The position numbers and the translations under genes are program-made. From Schaalia sp. lx-260 (GTDB lineage: Bacteria > Actinomycetota > Actinomycetes > Actinomycetales > Actinomycetaceae): DNA of 64,000 bases. The notes below the pieces were generated by a model. It worked only from the letters and a program-made list of their open reading frames with translations. It did not search any database and was not told the DNA's origin. The stretch covers positions 248,001 through 312,000 of the forward strand of contig NZ_JAJNRQ010000004.1 in the NCBI RefSeq assembly GCF_021083645.1, written 5' to 3'. Shown in pieces: positions 28,674-37,809 of the stretch; position 1 is the stretch's first letter; each line of letters opens with the position of its first letter.

Positions 28674-29375
28674 GTGTTCCATTCATCATTGAATGTCCTC
28701 AACGAAATGCTTCCGGATCTTTTCCGCGCCATCGACCTCCTTGGTGTGCTCCTTAACGGAATCCTTGGTGGTCACCTGGCGCGTACAAAACGTTTTGACG
28801 CCGTAGGTTTTGCGGTTCTAGCAATCATGTCAGCCTTAGCAGGGGGGATGCTGCGTGACGTTTTTCTGCAAGTCGGACCCCCCGTGGCGCTGACAGATCC
28901 ATTCTACTTGGGAACAGCCCTTATTGGCGCGGGTATTGCGATGTTGTGGAAACTGAACTCACGCGGCTGGCGTATCGCCCTCGTTATTGCTGATGGAACT
29001 GTTCTTGGATGCTGGGCCGCCACAGGAGCACTCAAAACAGTCAATGCAGGTTTTGGCTGGATGCCTGCGCTCCTTCTGGGCATCATGACAGCTATTGGTG
29101 GAGGCATGATTCGGGATATCTCTGCGGGCACAGTTCCTCAAGTTTTTGGCGGGAATAATCTGTACGCCACGCCCGCGCTGGTATCTTCCGCAGTAATGCT
29201 GCTGTTTTACCAGTATGAATTGGAAACACTCGGAATGCTTGTTGCAATTATCGTTGGCTCAGGTTTCACATGTGTTGCTCACTGGCGACGCTGGCAATTA
29301 CCGCAACACACAGACTGGGAACTGACACCAGCGTATTTACGGCAGCTACGTGAGGAACGAAAAAATAACCTGTGA
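28674..29375 (+). CDS. TRIC-type cation channel family protein (UPF0126/YadS)
   Basis: 233 residues from GTG 28674; ATG 28707 is an alternative, and neither has a strong ribosome-binding site. About seven membrane spans with two glycine-rich inverted repeats: FAVLAIMSALAGGMLRDVFL and GIMTAIGGGMIRDISAG, the diagnostic GG.(I/L)RD repeats of this family. Bacterial TRIC homologues form trimeric monovalent cation channels, though the physiological role is unclear. The basic C-terminal tail is cytoplasmic. Confidence 0.9.
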   Translation: MFHSSLNVLNEMLPDLFRAIDLLGVLLNGILGGHLARTKRFDAVGFAVLAIMSALAGGMLRDVFLQVGPPVALTDPFYLGTALIGAGIAMLWKLNSRGWRIALVIADGTVLGCWAATGALKTVNAGFGWMPALLLGIMTAIGGGMIRDISAGTVPQVFGGNNLYATPALVSSAVMLLFYQYELETLGMLVAIIVGSGFTCVAHWRRWQLPQHTDWELTPAYLRQLREERKNNL

Positions 29376-29513
29376 AATCAGAAAAACCCCTTTCACACAG
29401 GTCAAAATACGCAAGGAAACATCAAAGAACATGCGTTCCAGGTAGGGTAGGAACCAGATTTTCATTGTGGTCTTTTCTGATAAACGAACGAATGAAATGT
29501 TAGTGTGGTCTGT

Positions 29514-29555
29514 CAATAGTAGGTGAGAGCCTGAATGATCCTCACTCGGCTATTG
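29514..29555 (+). promoter_or_regulatory. Inverted repeat upstream of amino-acid permease
   Basis: CAATAG (29514-29519) pairs with CTATTG (29550-29555), and inside it GTGAG (29523-29527) pairs with CTCAC (29541-29545), giving a bulged hairpin about 70 bp before the permease start. It may act as a leader RNA structure or operator. There is no T-run, so it is not a typical terminator. Confidence 0.35.
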
Positions 29556-29622
29556 CCCACCGTTTACGAAAAATAAGGCACACTGGCACGAAGTGGGCCT
29601 CAGAACCGCAGAGGACAAGCCC

Positions 29623-31092
29623 GTGAGCACGAAAGCCGCGTCAAACGGATCCCCAACCCCCCGCCGTTTCAAAACACGACACCTATCAATGATGGCTTTA
29701 GGCAGTGCAATCGGCGGTGGATTTTTCCTTGGAACAGGTCAAGCCATCGCTGTAGCAGGACCAGCAGTGCTGATTTCGTACATGCTTGCGGCCTTTATCG
29801 CGGTTTCGGTGATGTACTCTCTTGCGGAACTGGCTTCAGCTCTACCGTCGACAGGCTCTTTTTCCACATACGCTCAGATAGGAATTGGACGCCTTGCCGG
29901 TTTCACAGTGGGGTGGTTGTACTGGTTTATGCTCATGATGGTGCTTGGCATGGAAATCACAGGGGCCGCGAAAATTTTCATCGGATGGTTCCCTTCGGTT
30001 CCGCAATGGTTAGTTGCCCTCATTATCGTCATCATTCTTGGTGGGATTAACCTCATGGCAGCGGGGCATTTTGGTGAAGTCGAAGCATGGCTTGCAGGTA
30101 TTAAAGTCGCCGCTATCCTTGTTTTCCTTGTTATCGGAGTGGGCCTAGTTACCGGTATCATCCCGGGTCGTGAAGCATCTGTCATTGACACCATGCTGGG
30201 GCATGGCGGGTGGATTCCCAACGGGATGTCTGGTGTTGCGATAGGACTTCTGGCGATCATCACCTCATTTGGCGGTATCGAAGTGGTGACGATCGCTGCT
30301 GCTGAAGCTGATGATGCGCGAACAGCTATGGCTCACGCAATTCGTTCTGTTATTTGGCGTATCCTTGTTTTCTACGTAGGGTCCGTGGTTTTGATTGTCT
30401 GCTTACTGCCGTGGGATTCTCAGGCTGTGCGTGACAATCCTTTCGCGGAACTTTTATACATGGCCGGTATCCCAGCGGTAGGACGAATCATGGAAATGAT
30501 TGTTTTTATCGCACTGATTAGCGCTTTTTCAGCGAATGTGTATTCCTCGTCGCGCCTAGCTTATTCTTTATCAGCCCGAGGTATGGGAGTGCGATGGCTA
30601 TTAGGTGCCGCCTCTGCTAACTCAAATACGCACGTAGAATATGAGCATTCAGAAAACAAACTGGAAGCAGTTGTTGCGGGCGAATCCTCCACTGGTGACA
30701 TTGCGAATGGGCGTACCCCTCGCCGTTCAGTATCCGTGTCGTTGCTCCTTGCATTAGCGTCGGTGGTGTTGAACTGGTATTTACCTGACACGTTATTAGG
30801 CATCCTCATTAACGCTATCGGAATGATTTTGCTGGTGGTGTGGATATTCATTGTGATTTCTCAAATGCGCCTTCACCGGCATCTTGTACAGGAAAAACGC
30901 CTTGCAATCCACATGCCAGGCTGGCCGTGGCTTCCGTGGGTTGTTTTGGTTGCGCTTGCAGGATTGGGTGTGTTGATGGCCCTGACAGAATCAGGCCGCG
31001 CGCAATTGCTATCAATGGGCGGCCTCATAATTGTTATCGTGATGATCTTCTTTGTTCGTGAACGCATCATAAGCCTTCAAACAGAAAAGTAA
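29623..31092 (+). CDS. Amino-acid permease (APC superfamily)
   Basis: 489 residues from GTG 29623, which has GAGGA 7 nt upstream; the longer frame from 29593 lacks one. Twelve membrane spans are expected. Span 1 carries the APC signature GSAIGGGFFLGTGQAI, followed by FKTRHLSMMALG before it and EITGAAKIFIGWF later. This is the AAT-type family that imports neutral or aromatic amino acids, GABA or proline by proton symport; the substrate cannot be read from sequence. A hydrophilic loop around residues 330-365 is rich in Glu/Ser/Asn and probably cytoplasmic. Confidence 0.9.
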   Translation: MSTKAASNGSPTPRRFKTRHLSMMALGSAIGGGFFLGTGQAIAVAGPAVLISYMLAAFIAVSVMYSLAELASALPSTGSFSTYAQIGIGRLAGFTVGWLYWFMLMMVLGMEITGAAKIFIGWFPSVPQWLVALIIVIILGGINLMAAGHFGEVEAWLAGIKVAAILVFLVIGVGLVTGIIPGREASVIDTMLGHGGWIPNGMSGVAIGLLAIITSFGGIEVVTIAAAEADDARTAMAHAIRSVIWRILVFYVGSVVLIVCLLPWDSQAVRDNPFAELLYMAGIPAVGRIMEMIVFIALISAFSANVYSSSRLAYSLSARGMGVRWLLGAASANSNTHVEYEHSENKLEAVVAGESSTGDIANGRTPRRSVSVSLLLALASVVLNWYLPDTLLGILINAIGMILLVVWIFIVISQMRLHRHLVQEKRLAIHMPGWPWLPWVVLVALAGLGVLMALTESGRAQLLSMGGLIIVIVMIFFVRERIISLQTEK

Positions 31093-31248
31093 AGAAACCA
31101 TCAAAACTATGTGCCCTCACCACCTCATGGACATACATCATGCCCTGAAGGTAAAGCGCACCGGCTGTGGAATATTTCCTCATGATGTGGCTGCAATGAG
31201 CACTGCCATTACGATAGTCAACGCAATAAGTAACGAAAGGTGACATGC

Positions 31249-32025
31249 GTGATGGCTTCCTCTGGTCGCGCCGATAAAAGGAAAAAATACGGGCAAAACC
31301 CCGTTCCTTTGATTATTCTGGCCGCGTGCACAGTAATTTTTGTGATCCTCATTGGCCCGCCACCTGCTTTTAACCTGGCAGGCTGGTGGTCGACAGACAC
31401 TCCACCCGTATCACGCACATTAGATTCCGCCTACCGTGACATTGCTTCAACAGACACGGGAACAATGCTGATGTCCTTACCTGTACGCGAGGACAATACA
31501 CGTCAAAAAATTCCACGCTATGACCGTGAAGCTTTCGGCGCTCGCTGGGCTGACATTGACCATAATGGCTGCGATACGCGCAATGATATTTTGAGTCGTG
31601 ATTTATCGCAGGTTACCTACAAAAAAGGAACAAAAAACTGCGTAGTCCTCTCAGGAAAACTACAGGATCCCTACACAGGACAACTCATTGATTTTGAACG
31701 AGGCAACGAAACATCAAAAAAAATCCAAATCGACCATATCGTTCCCCTAGCGAATGCGTGGGCCTCAGGAGCATGGGAATGGGACGAAGCAACCCGTGAA
31801 AAATTTGCAAACGACCCAGAAAATCTTCTTGCTGTTGACGGGCCAGCTAACCAAGAAAAAAGCGCGAAAACTGCTGACGAATGGCTTCCAAAAAACAAAG
31901 ATTTTCATTGCGACTACGTAAAACGACAAGTCAAAGTGAAATACGCGTGGAAACTTTCTGTGACCAACGCAGAACGCGACGCAATAGCGAATGTTTTACA
32001 CAGTCAATGTCCCACAGCATCATAA
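31249..32025 (+). CDS. Membrane-anchored or secreted HNH endonuclease (DUF1524-type)
   Basis: About 258 residues; GTG 31249 fits the GAAAGG site best, with ATG 31252 and GTG 31240 as alternatives. A basic N-terminus is followed by one membrane span (PLIILAACTVIFVILIG), then an extracytoplasmic domain. The nuclease core has DIDHNGCDTRNDIL and the catalytic QIDHIVPLANAW motif, followed by NLLAVDGPANQEKSAKT, the asparagine/histidine arrangement of actinobacterial secreted HNH nucleases. Two cysteine pairs may form disulfides. Likely roles are nutrient scavenging or extracellular DNA degradation; the exact role is not shown. Confidence 0.85.
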   Translation: MMASSGRADKRKKYGQNPVPLIILAACTVIFVILIGPPPAFNLAGWWSTDTPPVSRTLDSAYRDIASTDTGTMLMSLPVREDNTRQKIPRYDREAFGARWADIDHNGCDTRNDILSRDLSQVTYKKGTKNCVVLSGKLQDPYTGQLIDFERGNETSKKIQIDHIVPLANAWASGAWEWDEATREKFANDPENLLAVDGPANQEKSAKTADEWLPKNKDFHCDYVKRQVKVKYAWKLSVTNAERDAIANVLHSQCPTAS

Positions 32026-32116
32026 AAGCCTTATACGCCCGCTTACATGAACAAAGAATGAGGACCGGATTAACCTAAGTCACCTACTGACAGCACAGAA
32101 GAAAACACTATCCCAG

Positions 32117-32749
32117 CTACAGCCAGCCAGATTCAGTGGCAATACGCACCGCTTCTGCACGAGTGCGCGCGTGAGTTTTCAGCATCGCTGCACTTACATG
32201 ATTACGCACAGTCCCAGAACTTAAAGATAATTCCTTGGCAATATCAGCAATCGTCCCGCCTTGAGCCACATGACGCAGGATTTCAATTTCCCGATCTGTT
32301 AAAGGACAAGTACCTGATTCCAATGTTTTGACAGCCAACACAGGATCTATCACACGTACCCCTGAAGCAATACGACGCACAGCTTCAGCTAATTGCTGCG
32401 AGGGCGCATCCTTCACCATAAAACCGGAAGCTCCCGCATCTAAAGAACGTTGAACATAGCCGGGACGGCCAAAAGTCGTCAATATTAAGACACGAATATT
32501 CGGGAAACGCGCACGTAATACCTCACAGGTAGCAATACCATCCATGACGGGCATCTCAATATCCATGAGTACCACGTCCGCAGGAGAGGGAAAGCCAGTG
32601 CTTTGGCTTAAAAAATCCAGCAACTGTAAGGCTTCACGCCCATGAGCGGCAGTCCCCACGACCTCAATATCTGTTTCTAAAGATAAAAGAGAAGCGAAAG
32701 CCTCACGAATCATCGTCTGATCGTCAACAATGACGATTCGTATGGGCAT
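32117..32749 (-). CDS. Response regulator, NarL/LuxR type (DesR-like)
   Basis: 210 residues. The receiver domain has acidic pair DD (9-10), phospho-acceptor D63 in LMDIEMPVMD, and the conserved Thr/Lys (LILTTFGRPG, FMVKDA). The C-terminal LuxR helix-turn-helix has LTDREIEILRHVAQGGTIADIAKELSLSSGTVRNHVS. The start codon directly follows the kinase stop, so translation is coupled. It probably controls the ABC exporter genes upstream in the same minus-strand unit (context inference). Confidence 0.93.
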   Translation of the reverse strand: MPIRIVIVDDQTMIREAFASLLSLETDIEVVGTAAHGREALQLLDFLSQSTGFPSPADVVLMDIEMPVMDGIATCEVLRARFPNIRVLILTTFGRPGYVQRSLDAGASGFMVKDAPSQQLAEAVRRIASGVRVIDPVLAVKTLESGTCPLTDREIEILRHVAQGGTIADIAKELSLSSGTVRNHVSAAMLKTHARTRAEAVRIATESGWL

Positions 32750-34012
32750 CTATGCTTCACCATGACTTTCGTGAGCGTCTTCTGAATAGAAAACGAGACG
32801 GAGGAACCATCGGTCTTTTTCCTGCCACCATGATAACGTGCCCACATGGGCTGTGCGCGCACTGAGTCCTGACAGGCCACTTCCGCCTAATAGGGCAGTA
32901 TCAGAATCAGAAACGGCCAAACGATAAGGTAATGCACCTGCGTATCGTGAACTGCGTAGGCCATCGTTGATAACGGTGACAGATTGTTCGGTTAATTCGA
33001 CAATAATGTGGTGCGGTTTACTGTGTCGTAGCGCGTTGATACATCCCTCACGAATAACATGAGCAGCCATTGTTGAATAGATTCTGGCATGAGGTGTCCC
33101 TGAACGTTTAACGGTGAGGGTGACTCCTGCGGTGGACAGTAAAGTGCGAGCTTCGTCGATTTCTGTATCAGCATCGAGGGTGCGTTCAGATGCTACGACA
33201 GCGCGTACATCGGTCAGTGCTGTGCGTGAGAGCTCCAAAAGTTCCTCCACATGTGCGCGTGCTGCATCAGTGGAGCCATTGTCAATGAGGCGAACCGCAA
33301 GATCGGCTTTTATGGTGATTCCAGTGAGGGTATGGCCCAAAATGTCATGAAGGTCAGCGCTGATACGATGGCGTTCTTTTTCTTGTGCTAGGCGCAAAGC
33401 GTGTGTGAATTGGTGTTCTTTTGCTCGTCCGTGAGTAATGGCAAAGCGAGAAGTTGAAGAGACAATACTTGTGGCAAGGATAGTAAAGAAAGAGAAAAAA
33501 GTTTCTTGAGGAAAAACGATGATCTCCACAAGGGCAGCAGCGAATATGGCAGATATTGTGGGAACAGTCCAATGTCTAGGAGCCAATAGGACAGCGCATG
33601 AAGCAACGTATGACATAAGGTAAATTCCACCGGAATTTCCGATTGCATGAATAGTAACTGTCAGGTAGATCTGCGCGGCCAAAAGTAAGGAAATTGTCAG
33701 AATAAATGACTGTATATTCTGACGAGTAGCTATAAGTGGAGCCGTGTCATTTACTAACCATGCGGCCACGTAAATGACAGTAAGAGCAAAGATCCCACCC
33801 CCTATGACAAAGCGCTGTGAATATGAAATATCTGCGATAAAAAGCGTATGTATTGGGGCAGCAAGGAAAATAAGGAACGGTAGTGCCCACAGTAAAGCTA
33901 AGGGTCGTGTCCGAGAAGGAGTCTGCGTGGTCACGGTTTCTTGAATAGTTACGCCACCACTGTGATTGCCATGGGACGAGTGTGAGTGAACTACTGTGCT
34001 AGGACTTTTCAC
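32750..34012 (-). CDS. Sensor histidine kinase (HisKA_3, DesK-like)
   Basis: 420 residues. After a His-rich N-terminal tail (HSHSSHGNHSGG, about 9-20) come five or six membrane spans (40-190). A dimerisation helix follows with the phospho-accepting His222 in EKERHRISADLHDILGHTLTG, then a HATPase domain with the N-box REGCINALRHSKP and the G-box LGGSGLSGLSART. It has no extracellular sensory domain, so like DesK/LiaS relatives it probably senses membrane state or a drug within the bilayer. It is paired with the adjacent regulator and the ABC exporter. Confidence 0.92.
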   Translation of the reverse strand: MKSPSTVVHSHSSHGNHSGGVTIQETVTTQTPSRTRPLALLWALPFLIFLAAPIHTLFIADISYSQRFVIGGGIFALTVIYVAAWLVNDTAPLIATRQNIQSFILTISLLLAAQIYLTVTIHAIGNSGGIYLMSYVASCAVLLAPRHWTVPTISAIFAAALVEIIVFPQETFFSFFTILATSIVSSTSRFAITHGRAKEHQFTHALRLAQEKERHRISADLHDILGHTLTGITIKADLAVRLIDNGSTDAARAHVEELLELSRTALTDVRAVVASERTLDADTEIDEARTLLSTAGVTLTVKRSGTPHARIYSTMAAHVIREGCINALRHSKPHHIIVELTEQSVTVINDGLRSSRYAGALPYRLAVSDSDTALLGGSGLSGLSARTAHVGTLSWWQEKDRWFLRLVFYSEDAHESHGEA

Positions 34013-34056
34013 ATGTGCCTCCTGTTACGGTTCTATTGCCGCAGGTGAAGTATGTA

Positions 34057-34884
34057 TCAGCGTGCGGTGTCGTGACGCTGTGCCCATATAGCAATCACAC
34101 CAAAAAATACGGTCCATACGGCGTAGTTAACGGCATACCCCCAATGAAAATTATCCCACCCATACACAGGAATCTGACTGAGTTGGAAAATCCCATAAAG
34201 AGGGGTCCATGGGGCAACGGACTGCATGAAGGAACCCATTTGGTTGAGTGGAATAAACAATCCAGAGGCAAAAGAACTAAGAACAATAACGCAGCTTGTA
34301 ACGGTAAAAACACCGTCACTTCGGACAAGAAAAGCGAAAGCCAATCCAATGGTGACAGGGAGTAAACATAGGGCGATGATAAGAGAGAATGAATAGAGCC
34401 ACGTTTCAGGGTGCATACGAGCACCAGTAAAGTAACCAATAATGTAAACCACAGCAAGCGTAATGATGTTGAGAATACTGAGGGCGCACAAACGGGCACA
34501 AAAGAAAGCATGACCAGATATAGGGGTTAAAGCAAAAAGGCGTGAAATGCCAGAAATACGTTCTAAAGCAATATTACTTGCTACAGAAGAAGCAGCGACA
34601 ATGATCCCGTAAAGCCCCATATTCACTAAAACGGAGGCCGCAGCATTTGTGTGAACTACCCATATATCAGAGTAATCCCGGCCCGCACCAAAAAGCATGT
34701 ACATAAAAAGCGGCAAAATAATTGAAAAACCCACAAGGAAAGGATTGAGTAACAGTTTACGTGTCGTGAAATAGGTGAGGGCGCCTATGCCATACCACCC
34801 GCTTTGGGGTGTGCGCAGGTCATCAATACGATCATCAGAGGTAGGAAAAGGACTCTTGTGCGTCGAAAGCGACGTAGGGGTCAT
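34057..34884 (-). CDS. ABC-2 type transporter permease
   Basis: 275 residues with six membrane spans and the ABC-2 family layout. There is a hydrophilic N-terminus, a first span after TTRKLLLNPFLVGFSIILPLFMYMLFGAG, a cytoplasmic turn with NIALERISGISRLFALTPISGHAF, and a late SSFASGLFIPLNQMG region preceding the last spans. It forms an exporter with the ATPase encoded upstream (gap about 50 bp). Relatives export lipids, linear polyketides or daunorubicin-like drugs; the substrate is unknown. Confidence 0.9.
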   Translation of the reverse strand: MTPTSLSTHKSPFPTSDDRIDDLRTPQSGWYGIGALTYFTTRKLLLNPFLVGFSIILPLFMYMLFGAGRDYSDIWVVHTNAAASVLVNMGLYGIIVAASSVASNIALERISGISRLFALTPISGHAFFCARLCALSILNIITLAVVYIIGYFTGARMHPETWLYSFSLIIALCLLPVTIGLAFAFLVRSDGVFTVTSCVIVLSSFASGLFIPLNQMGSFMQSVAPWTPLYGIFQLSQIPVYGWDNFHWGYAVNYAVWTVFFGVIAIWAQRHDTAR

Positions 34885-34933
34885 GAAAATCAGCTCCAGT
34901 AAAAAGGTGGGTAACAGGTGAGGTATGAAGTAT

Positions 34934-35863
34934 TTATGCGGTTAAACGAGCAAAAGTATCATCTAAAGAAGGGGTAGATATTTCGAGATCACGCACACCG
35001 TGAACAGTGAGAATGTGACGTGCAATATCATCTGTTGAGGGCGCGTGAACAATGAGATCACACATGTCGCCTGCGCAATCCCACCTCACTGTGAAAGTCT
35101 GAGACTGAGGAAGTCTAGCCAAAATATCCCCCACAGTATCCTTATATTCCTTAGGTACACGGGCATGTAAAGTTCGGGTTTGCCCGATACGTCGCAAATC
35201 GTGTGTACTCGTATCAGAAACAATCACGCCTTGGCGCAAAATAATTGTGCGCTCAGAAAAATCTTCAACCTCAGCCAAATAATGTGTAGCAAAAATAATT
35301 GTGCGCCCTCGATGAGCTTGCGCGTGCATGAGCTGCCAGAATTCACGTCGCGCAGTGGTGTCCATACCTGCTGTGGGTTCATCAAGTATGAGTAAATGCG
35401 GGTGAGGAATTAACGCAAGAGCTAAACGGAGACGCTGACATTCACCTCCTGAAAGTTTACCTACATTGCGTTTACGTAGGGCGCTTAGCCCTGTTTCTTC
35501 CATAACACGCTCGTAATCCATTGCTTGAGGATGCAGAGCACTAAATAAACGCAGAGTTTGTTCAACCGTGTAATTATTCATTAAGGCACCGCTTTGTTGG
35601 ACAACTCCCACGAGTGAACGTCGAATGGCTTCGCGGGGACTCATTCCGAAAAGTTCCACATGCCCAGAGGTTGCGCGTTGTAAACCAAGCGCAATATCAA
35701 TGAAAGTAGATTTTCCTGCACCGTTTTTTCCTAGAAGCGCCACGATGTGACCGCGAGGAATTTCTAATGAAATCCCATCGACTGCTTTTACTGGGCCGAA
35801 TTGTTTTTTCACATCTACAGCGCGTAAAGCGAGAGTGTCCGGTGTAAAAGATATGTCTGTCAT
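34934..35863 (-). CDS. ABC transporter ATP-binding protein
   Basis: 309 residues from ATG 35863. A GTG at 35965 would add 34 residues rich in Cys/His without family similarity and is less likely; no start has a clear ribosome-binding site. Walker A is GKNGAGKSTFIDIA, the signature motif LSGGECQRLRLALAL, Walker B LLILDEPTAGMD, and the switch histidine lies in FATHYLAEVE. The C-terminal extension of about 85 residues is as in DrrA/CcmA-like subunits. It is the first gene of the ATPase-permease-kinase-regulator unit. Confidence 0.9.
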   Translation of the reverse strand: MTDISFTPDTLALRAVDVKKQFGPVKAVDGISLEIPRGHIVALLGKNGAGKSTFIDIALGLQRATSGHVELFGMSPREAIRRSLVGVVQQSGALMNNYTVEQTLRLFSALHPQAMDYERVMEETGLSALRKRNVGKLSGGECQRLRLALALIPHPHLLILDEPTAGMDTTARREFWQLMHAQAHRGRTIIFATHYLAEVEDFSERTIILRQGVIVSDTSTHDLRRIGQTRTLHARVPKEYKDTVGDILARLPQSQTFTVRWDCAGDMCDLIVHAPSTDDIARHILTVHGVRDLEISTPSLDDTFARLTA

Positions 35864-36142
35864 GGGTACTATTGTTGCTTTCATTGGTGCAAATACACAG
35901 TGGGCAATGACAGGGATGTTCACATGACATCTGTCATGGGTATTTCGAGGTCTTTGACGGGGCACATAAATGCAAAAACTTCATATTTTATTCTTTTGTG
36001 TGCATGTGCTACATAAAAAGTATTAAGATTCAATGGTATGGCCTCATCGAAATAAAAACGCCATCATCGTGCCCCTACGTGAGTGGCACGTATAAATCAA
36101 TACATGCTGCTCATTCCCACATCCAGAACAGGAGCCCCGCTG

Positions 36143-37804
36143 ATGTTTTCTACGATTTTCACCCCATCAACAACAGCGGTCGCAGGATCTTTACCTGCCA
36201 CAGCCCTTTTAGGCCTCATCCCCCTTATCGTCTTTTTTGTCATGCTGGGTGTATTCAAGGTAGCGACACACTGGTGTGCTTTAAGTTCCCTACTCGCTTC
36301 CATACTTGTAGCAGTCTTTGGTTACACAATGCCGACAACCCTTGCTTTACTGTCAAGCACTCAAGGCGCGGCTTTCGGTATTTTCGTGATCTGTTTTATC
36401 GTTGTTGCCGCCGTATGGCTGTATAACTTAACAGAAACATCTGGCCGAGCCGAAGATGTCCGGGCAGTTTTTTCTATGGTAGGTAAAGGGGACTTGCGTA
36501 TTCAAGCACTCTTAATCGCTGTGTGCTTCTGTGGCCTGATGGAAGGTTTAGCAGGTTTTGGAGCGCCTGTTGCTATTGCTTGTTCCATGCTTTTCGCTTT
36601 AGGTATTCCACCACTGAAAGCCGCACTTGTCACAATGGTTGGTAATGCCCTTAATGTTGCTTTTGGTGCAATGGCAATCCCCATGATTACAACCGCTCGT
36701 CTAGGCGGAGTAGAAACAGAACTACTGACAGGCACAGGAACACGAATTACGCCACTCTTTTTCATCTGGATACCCCTGGTTATGCTTGCCATGCTAGACG
36801 GTAAACGCGCAGTGAAAGACCTATGGCCGCTCGGACTTGTTGCGGGGGCTGGAATGAGTATCGGTCACATCGTGACAGCACAGTACCTGTCATATGAACT
36901 AACAGCGGTCGTAGCTTCGTTGCTTTCTTTCGTCCTCGTTGCCCTGATGATGCGTGTATGGAAACCACGCACCCCCGAAGATCAGCGTTCGCGTGTGGAC
37001 GTCGCCTCAGACCTGACAGCCTCACGTATTTTCTTTGCGCTTTTCCCCTATGGTTTCGTGGTCCTCGTTTTTGCTGCGGCAAAATTATGGCGCATCGGCG
37101 TTGACGTACCTGCCATGTTGAAAACAACAGATATTGCTTTCCCCTGGCCAGGTTTAGACGGCCAATTAGCTACCGTTGGCGGCAATATATCAACAGATAC
37201 AGTTCTGCGACTGAGCACCCTATCATCCCCTGGGACCATGTTGATTCTGTCAGGCTTAATCGTCACACTGGTGTACTCACTGAATGATTCTGCAGGAAAA
37301 TACCCATTCACATTCCGTCAAGGTATCGCTACACTCGGCACAACCCTGTGGTCCTTACGCATGGCGATTATCACGATCACAGCAGTAATGGCTTTGGCCT
37401 ACACCATGAACTTTTCCGGCCAGACGGTTGCTATCGGGACACTCCTTGCAACAACAGGTGTTGCTTTCGCTTTCTTTTCACCAATCCTCGGATGGTTAGG
37501 GACAGCCGTCACAGGTTCAGCAACATCAGCAGGGGCACTCTTTGCGAATCTGCAAGTCGCAGCAGCCCAACAAACAGGTCTAAGCCCACAGCTCCTGTTA
37601 GCAGTAAATGAAATTGGTGGCGGTATCGGCAAAATCGTGAGCCCACAAAACCTTGCAATTGCGGCAACCTCCGTGAAAAATGAAGGATGCGAACCTGAGC
37701 TTTTGCGTCGCGCCGCCCCATTTTCTGTGGGCCTTGTGTTTTTACTGGGATGCATTACTGTTCTTGCTTCCACGGGCGTTGCCAGTTTCTTAATTGCACA
37801 ATAA
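36143..37804 (+). CDS. lctP: L-lactate permease (LctP family)
   Basis: 553 residues from ATG 36143, which has AGGAG about 8 nt upstream. About fourteen membrane spans. Family motifs are seen: FFVMLGVFKVATHWCALSSLLAS, LMEGLAGFGAPVAIACSML, GNALNVAFGAMAIPM, and near the C-terminus GGGIGKIVSPQNLAIAATSV, the LctP signature. It imports lactate or glycolate by proton symport. No lactate dehydrogenase is adjacent, so in this mainly fermentative group direction and role remain open. Confidence 0.92.
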   Translation: MFSTIFTPSTTAVAGSLPATALLGLIPLIVFFVMLGVFKVATHWCALSSLLASILVAVFGYTMPTTLALLSSTQGAAFGIFVICFIVVAAVWLYNLTETSGRAEDVRAVFSMVGKGDLRIQALLIAVCFCGLMEGLAGFGAPVAIACSMLFALGIPPLKAALVTMVGNALNVAFGAMAIPMITTARLGGVETELLTGTGTRITPLFFIWIPLVMLAMLDGKRAVKDLWPLGLVAGAGMSIGHIVTAQYLSYELTAVVASLLSFVLVALMMRVWKPRTPEDQRSRVDVASDLTASRIFFALFPYGFVVLVFAAAKLWRIGVDVPAMLKTTDIAFPWPGLDGQLATVGGNISTDTVLRLSTLSSPGTMLILSGLIVTLVYSLNDSAGKYPFTFRQGIATLGTTLWSLRMAIITITAVMALAYTMNFSGQTVAIGTLLATTGVAFAFFSPILGWLGTAVTGSATSAGALFANLQVAAAQQTGLSPQLLLAVNEIGGGIGKIVSPQNLAIAATSVKNEGCEPELLRRAAPFSVGLVFLLGCITVLASTGVASFLIAQ

Positions 37805-37809
37805 AACGT

